From the NCBI GenBank assembly GCA_003449515.1, contig DMHI01000005.1, forward strand, positions 1 through 5,498: DNA of 5,498 nt, in the 5' to 3' direction. The DNA comes from Lysobacteraceae bacterium (GTDB taxonomy: Bacteria; Pseudomonadota; Gammaproteobacteria; Xanthomonadales; Xanthomonadaceae). Position numbers and translations under genes: made by a program. Below, piece by piece: positions 5,103-5,498 of this stretch (position 1 is the stretch's first letter; the number at the start of each line of letters is the position of its first letter). The notes under the pieces were generated by a model, which was not told the DNA's origin, did no database searches, and saw nothing but the letters and a program-made list of their open reading frames with translations.

Positions 5103-5146
5103 CTGTTGGTAGGCTCGCGGCGCGACCCAACCAACCCGACCAACAG
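5103..5146. promoter_or_regulatory. Inverted and tandem repeats in the divergent intergenic gap
   Basis: CTGTTGGT (5103-5110) and ACCAACAG (5139-5146) are perfect inverted repeats 28 bases apart in the 78-bp gap between the minus-strand cluster and the plus-strand gene. Between them, CCAACCAAC and CCGACCAAC (5128-5145) form a 9-base tandem repeat differing at one position. The right arm abuts the Shine-Dalgarno of the plus-strand gene. A divergent promoter/operator is plausible, but I could not identify convincing -35 and -10 boxes on either strand. Confidence 0.4.
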
Positions 5147-5154
5147 AGGCAGGC

Positions 5155-5412
5155 ATGGACAACAGAACGGAACGGGCCATCGAGCTGATGGCGTTGCAGT
5201 GCGCGGTGCGCGCGCTGTTCATGGCGCACCCCAATCGCGACGCCCTGCGCGTCGCGATGCAGCAAGAATCGTCCGCACAGTGGGGTTTGTGGATGTCGCT
5301 CCGCGCTGGCGCTCCACCGCACGAGCGCGATGCCGAGCGGACGAAGCTTCACGAAGCGCTGTCGGCGTACGCGAGGACGCTTGATAATCAAGAGCCGCCA
5401 TCGTCGCCTTGA
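5155..5412 (+). CDS. Hypothetical phage protein, 85 aa, plus strand
   Basis: This is the only convincing plus-strand gene. The protein looks all-helical: an N-terminal helix (TERAIELMALQCAVRALFMAH, residues 5-25), a second (NRDALRVAMQQESSAQWGLWMSL, about 27-49) and a third (ERDAERTKLHEALSAYARTL, about 57-76), ending in a proline/serine tail. Amphipathic spacing and strong third-position G/C support translation. No known motif, membrane segment or signal peptide is visible. ATG at 5155 is preceded by AGAGG (5145-5149) at 5 bases. It is divergent from the Cys/His-primase genes across a short repeat-bearing gap, so it may have its own promoter or be an early regulator-like gene; that is inference. 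An opposing minus-strand frame overlaps most of it, and this frame has the better codon pattern in the shared stretch. Confidence 0.75.
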   Translation: MDNRTERAIELMALQCAVRALFMAHPNRDALRVAMQQESSAQWGLWMSLRAGAPPHERDAERTKLHEALSAYARTLDNQEPPSSP

Positions 5413-5485
5413 ATGCCGCGGTGTCGCCGGGGCGAAGCGCGGTCTCTCGAAGCATGGCGTCGAACGTGTCGAGCAGGCCGTTCAC
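5219..5485 (-). CDS. Doubtful 88-aa frame antisense to the plus-strand gene
   Basis: The first 35 or so residues (MNGLLDTFDAMLRETALRP, then GDTAAFKATMAALDYQ) look like a genuine helical protein. Its GTG start at 5485 overlaps a TGA of an upstream minus frame as GTGA, the junction style used throughout this cluster. From about residue 36 onward the sequence becomes arginine/serine-rich and low in protein-like character, where it lies antisense to the better-supported plus-strand gene. It may be a truncated gene remnant, a real gene with a long convergent overlap, or chance. The upstream partner, ending GDRL, is almost wholly outside the window. Confidence 0.3.
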   Translation of the reverse strand: MNGLLDTFDAMLRETALRPGDTAAFKATMAALDYQASSRTPTALREASSARHRARAVERQRGATSTNPTVRTILAASRRAGRRDWGAP

Positions 5486-5498
5486 AGCCGATCCCCCG

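Noticed and set aside
5077..5154. Sigma70 promoters in the divergent gap (TTGGTT, 17 bases, TACCAA on the minus strand and the mirror arrangement on the plus strand)
   Set aside because: Each box matches consensus at only about three of six positions, and the apparent symmetry simply follows from the inverted repeat.
4007..5188. Long plus-strand open frame (393 aa)
   Set aside because: Antisense to the Prim-Pol half of the primase and to the Cys/His gene, low-complexity R/A/G-rich translation, and it also runs into the plus-strand 85-aa gene in a different frame.
4870..5391. Longer start for the Cys/His protein (173 aa)
   Set aside because: The extension crosses the repeat-bearing intergenic gap and the plus-strand gene, and its translation does not look like a folded protein.

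Overview
The window is a block of phage or prophage DNA from a high-GC host. Nearly all coding sequence lies on the minus strand, with strong G/C preference at third codon positions. The three genes I recognise with confidence are a primase-polymerase/helicase, a RusA-type Holliday junction resolvase and a PBSX-type terminase large subunit. A temperate siphophage of a high-GC proteobacterium (Burkholderiales, Xanthomonadales or Pseudomonas-like) is a reasonable guess. That rests on GC content and gene style only; no host gene is present.

Layout, in the direction of minus-strand transcription (right to left): a doubtful ORF at the right edge (5485-5219); a 68-aa Cys/His protein (5076-4870); a 763-aa primase/helicase (4873-2582); a lower-GC, repeat-filled segment that also holds an open frame (2585-2271); rusA (2274-1921); three small unrecognised genes (1920-1630, 1633-1427, 1430-1107); a 95-aa candidate terminase small subunit (1110-823); and the terminase large subunit (826-1, truncated by the window edge). 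One convincing gene, an 85-aa protein of unknown function, lies on the plus strand (5155-5412). It is separated from the minus-strand cluster by a 78-bp gap carrying short inverted and tandem repeats.

From the 68-aa protein onward, almost every junction is a 4-base ATGA or GTGA stop/start overlap, or a directly abutting TAGATG. This implies one polycistronic message with translational coupling, carrying replication, recombination and packaging functions together. The likely logic is that the primase/helicase replicates the phage genome, the resolvase processes branched DNA before packaging, and the terminase pair cuts and loads it into proheads.

The most unusual part is the roughly 300 bp between the primase and rusA. 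It holds nine exact copies of a GTCGGCG/CGCCGAC heptamer in both orientations, a perfect 15-bp inverted repeat, two hairpins and overlapping palindromes around a core of about 44% G+C. It is also spanned from end to end by an open frame that overlaps both neighbours by four bases. It could be an iteron-like origin or operator, a rapidly evolving coding segment, or both. The RusA protein also appears to lack one of its three catalytic aspartates.
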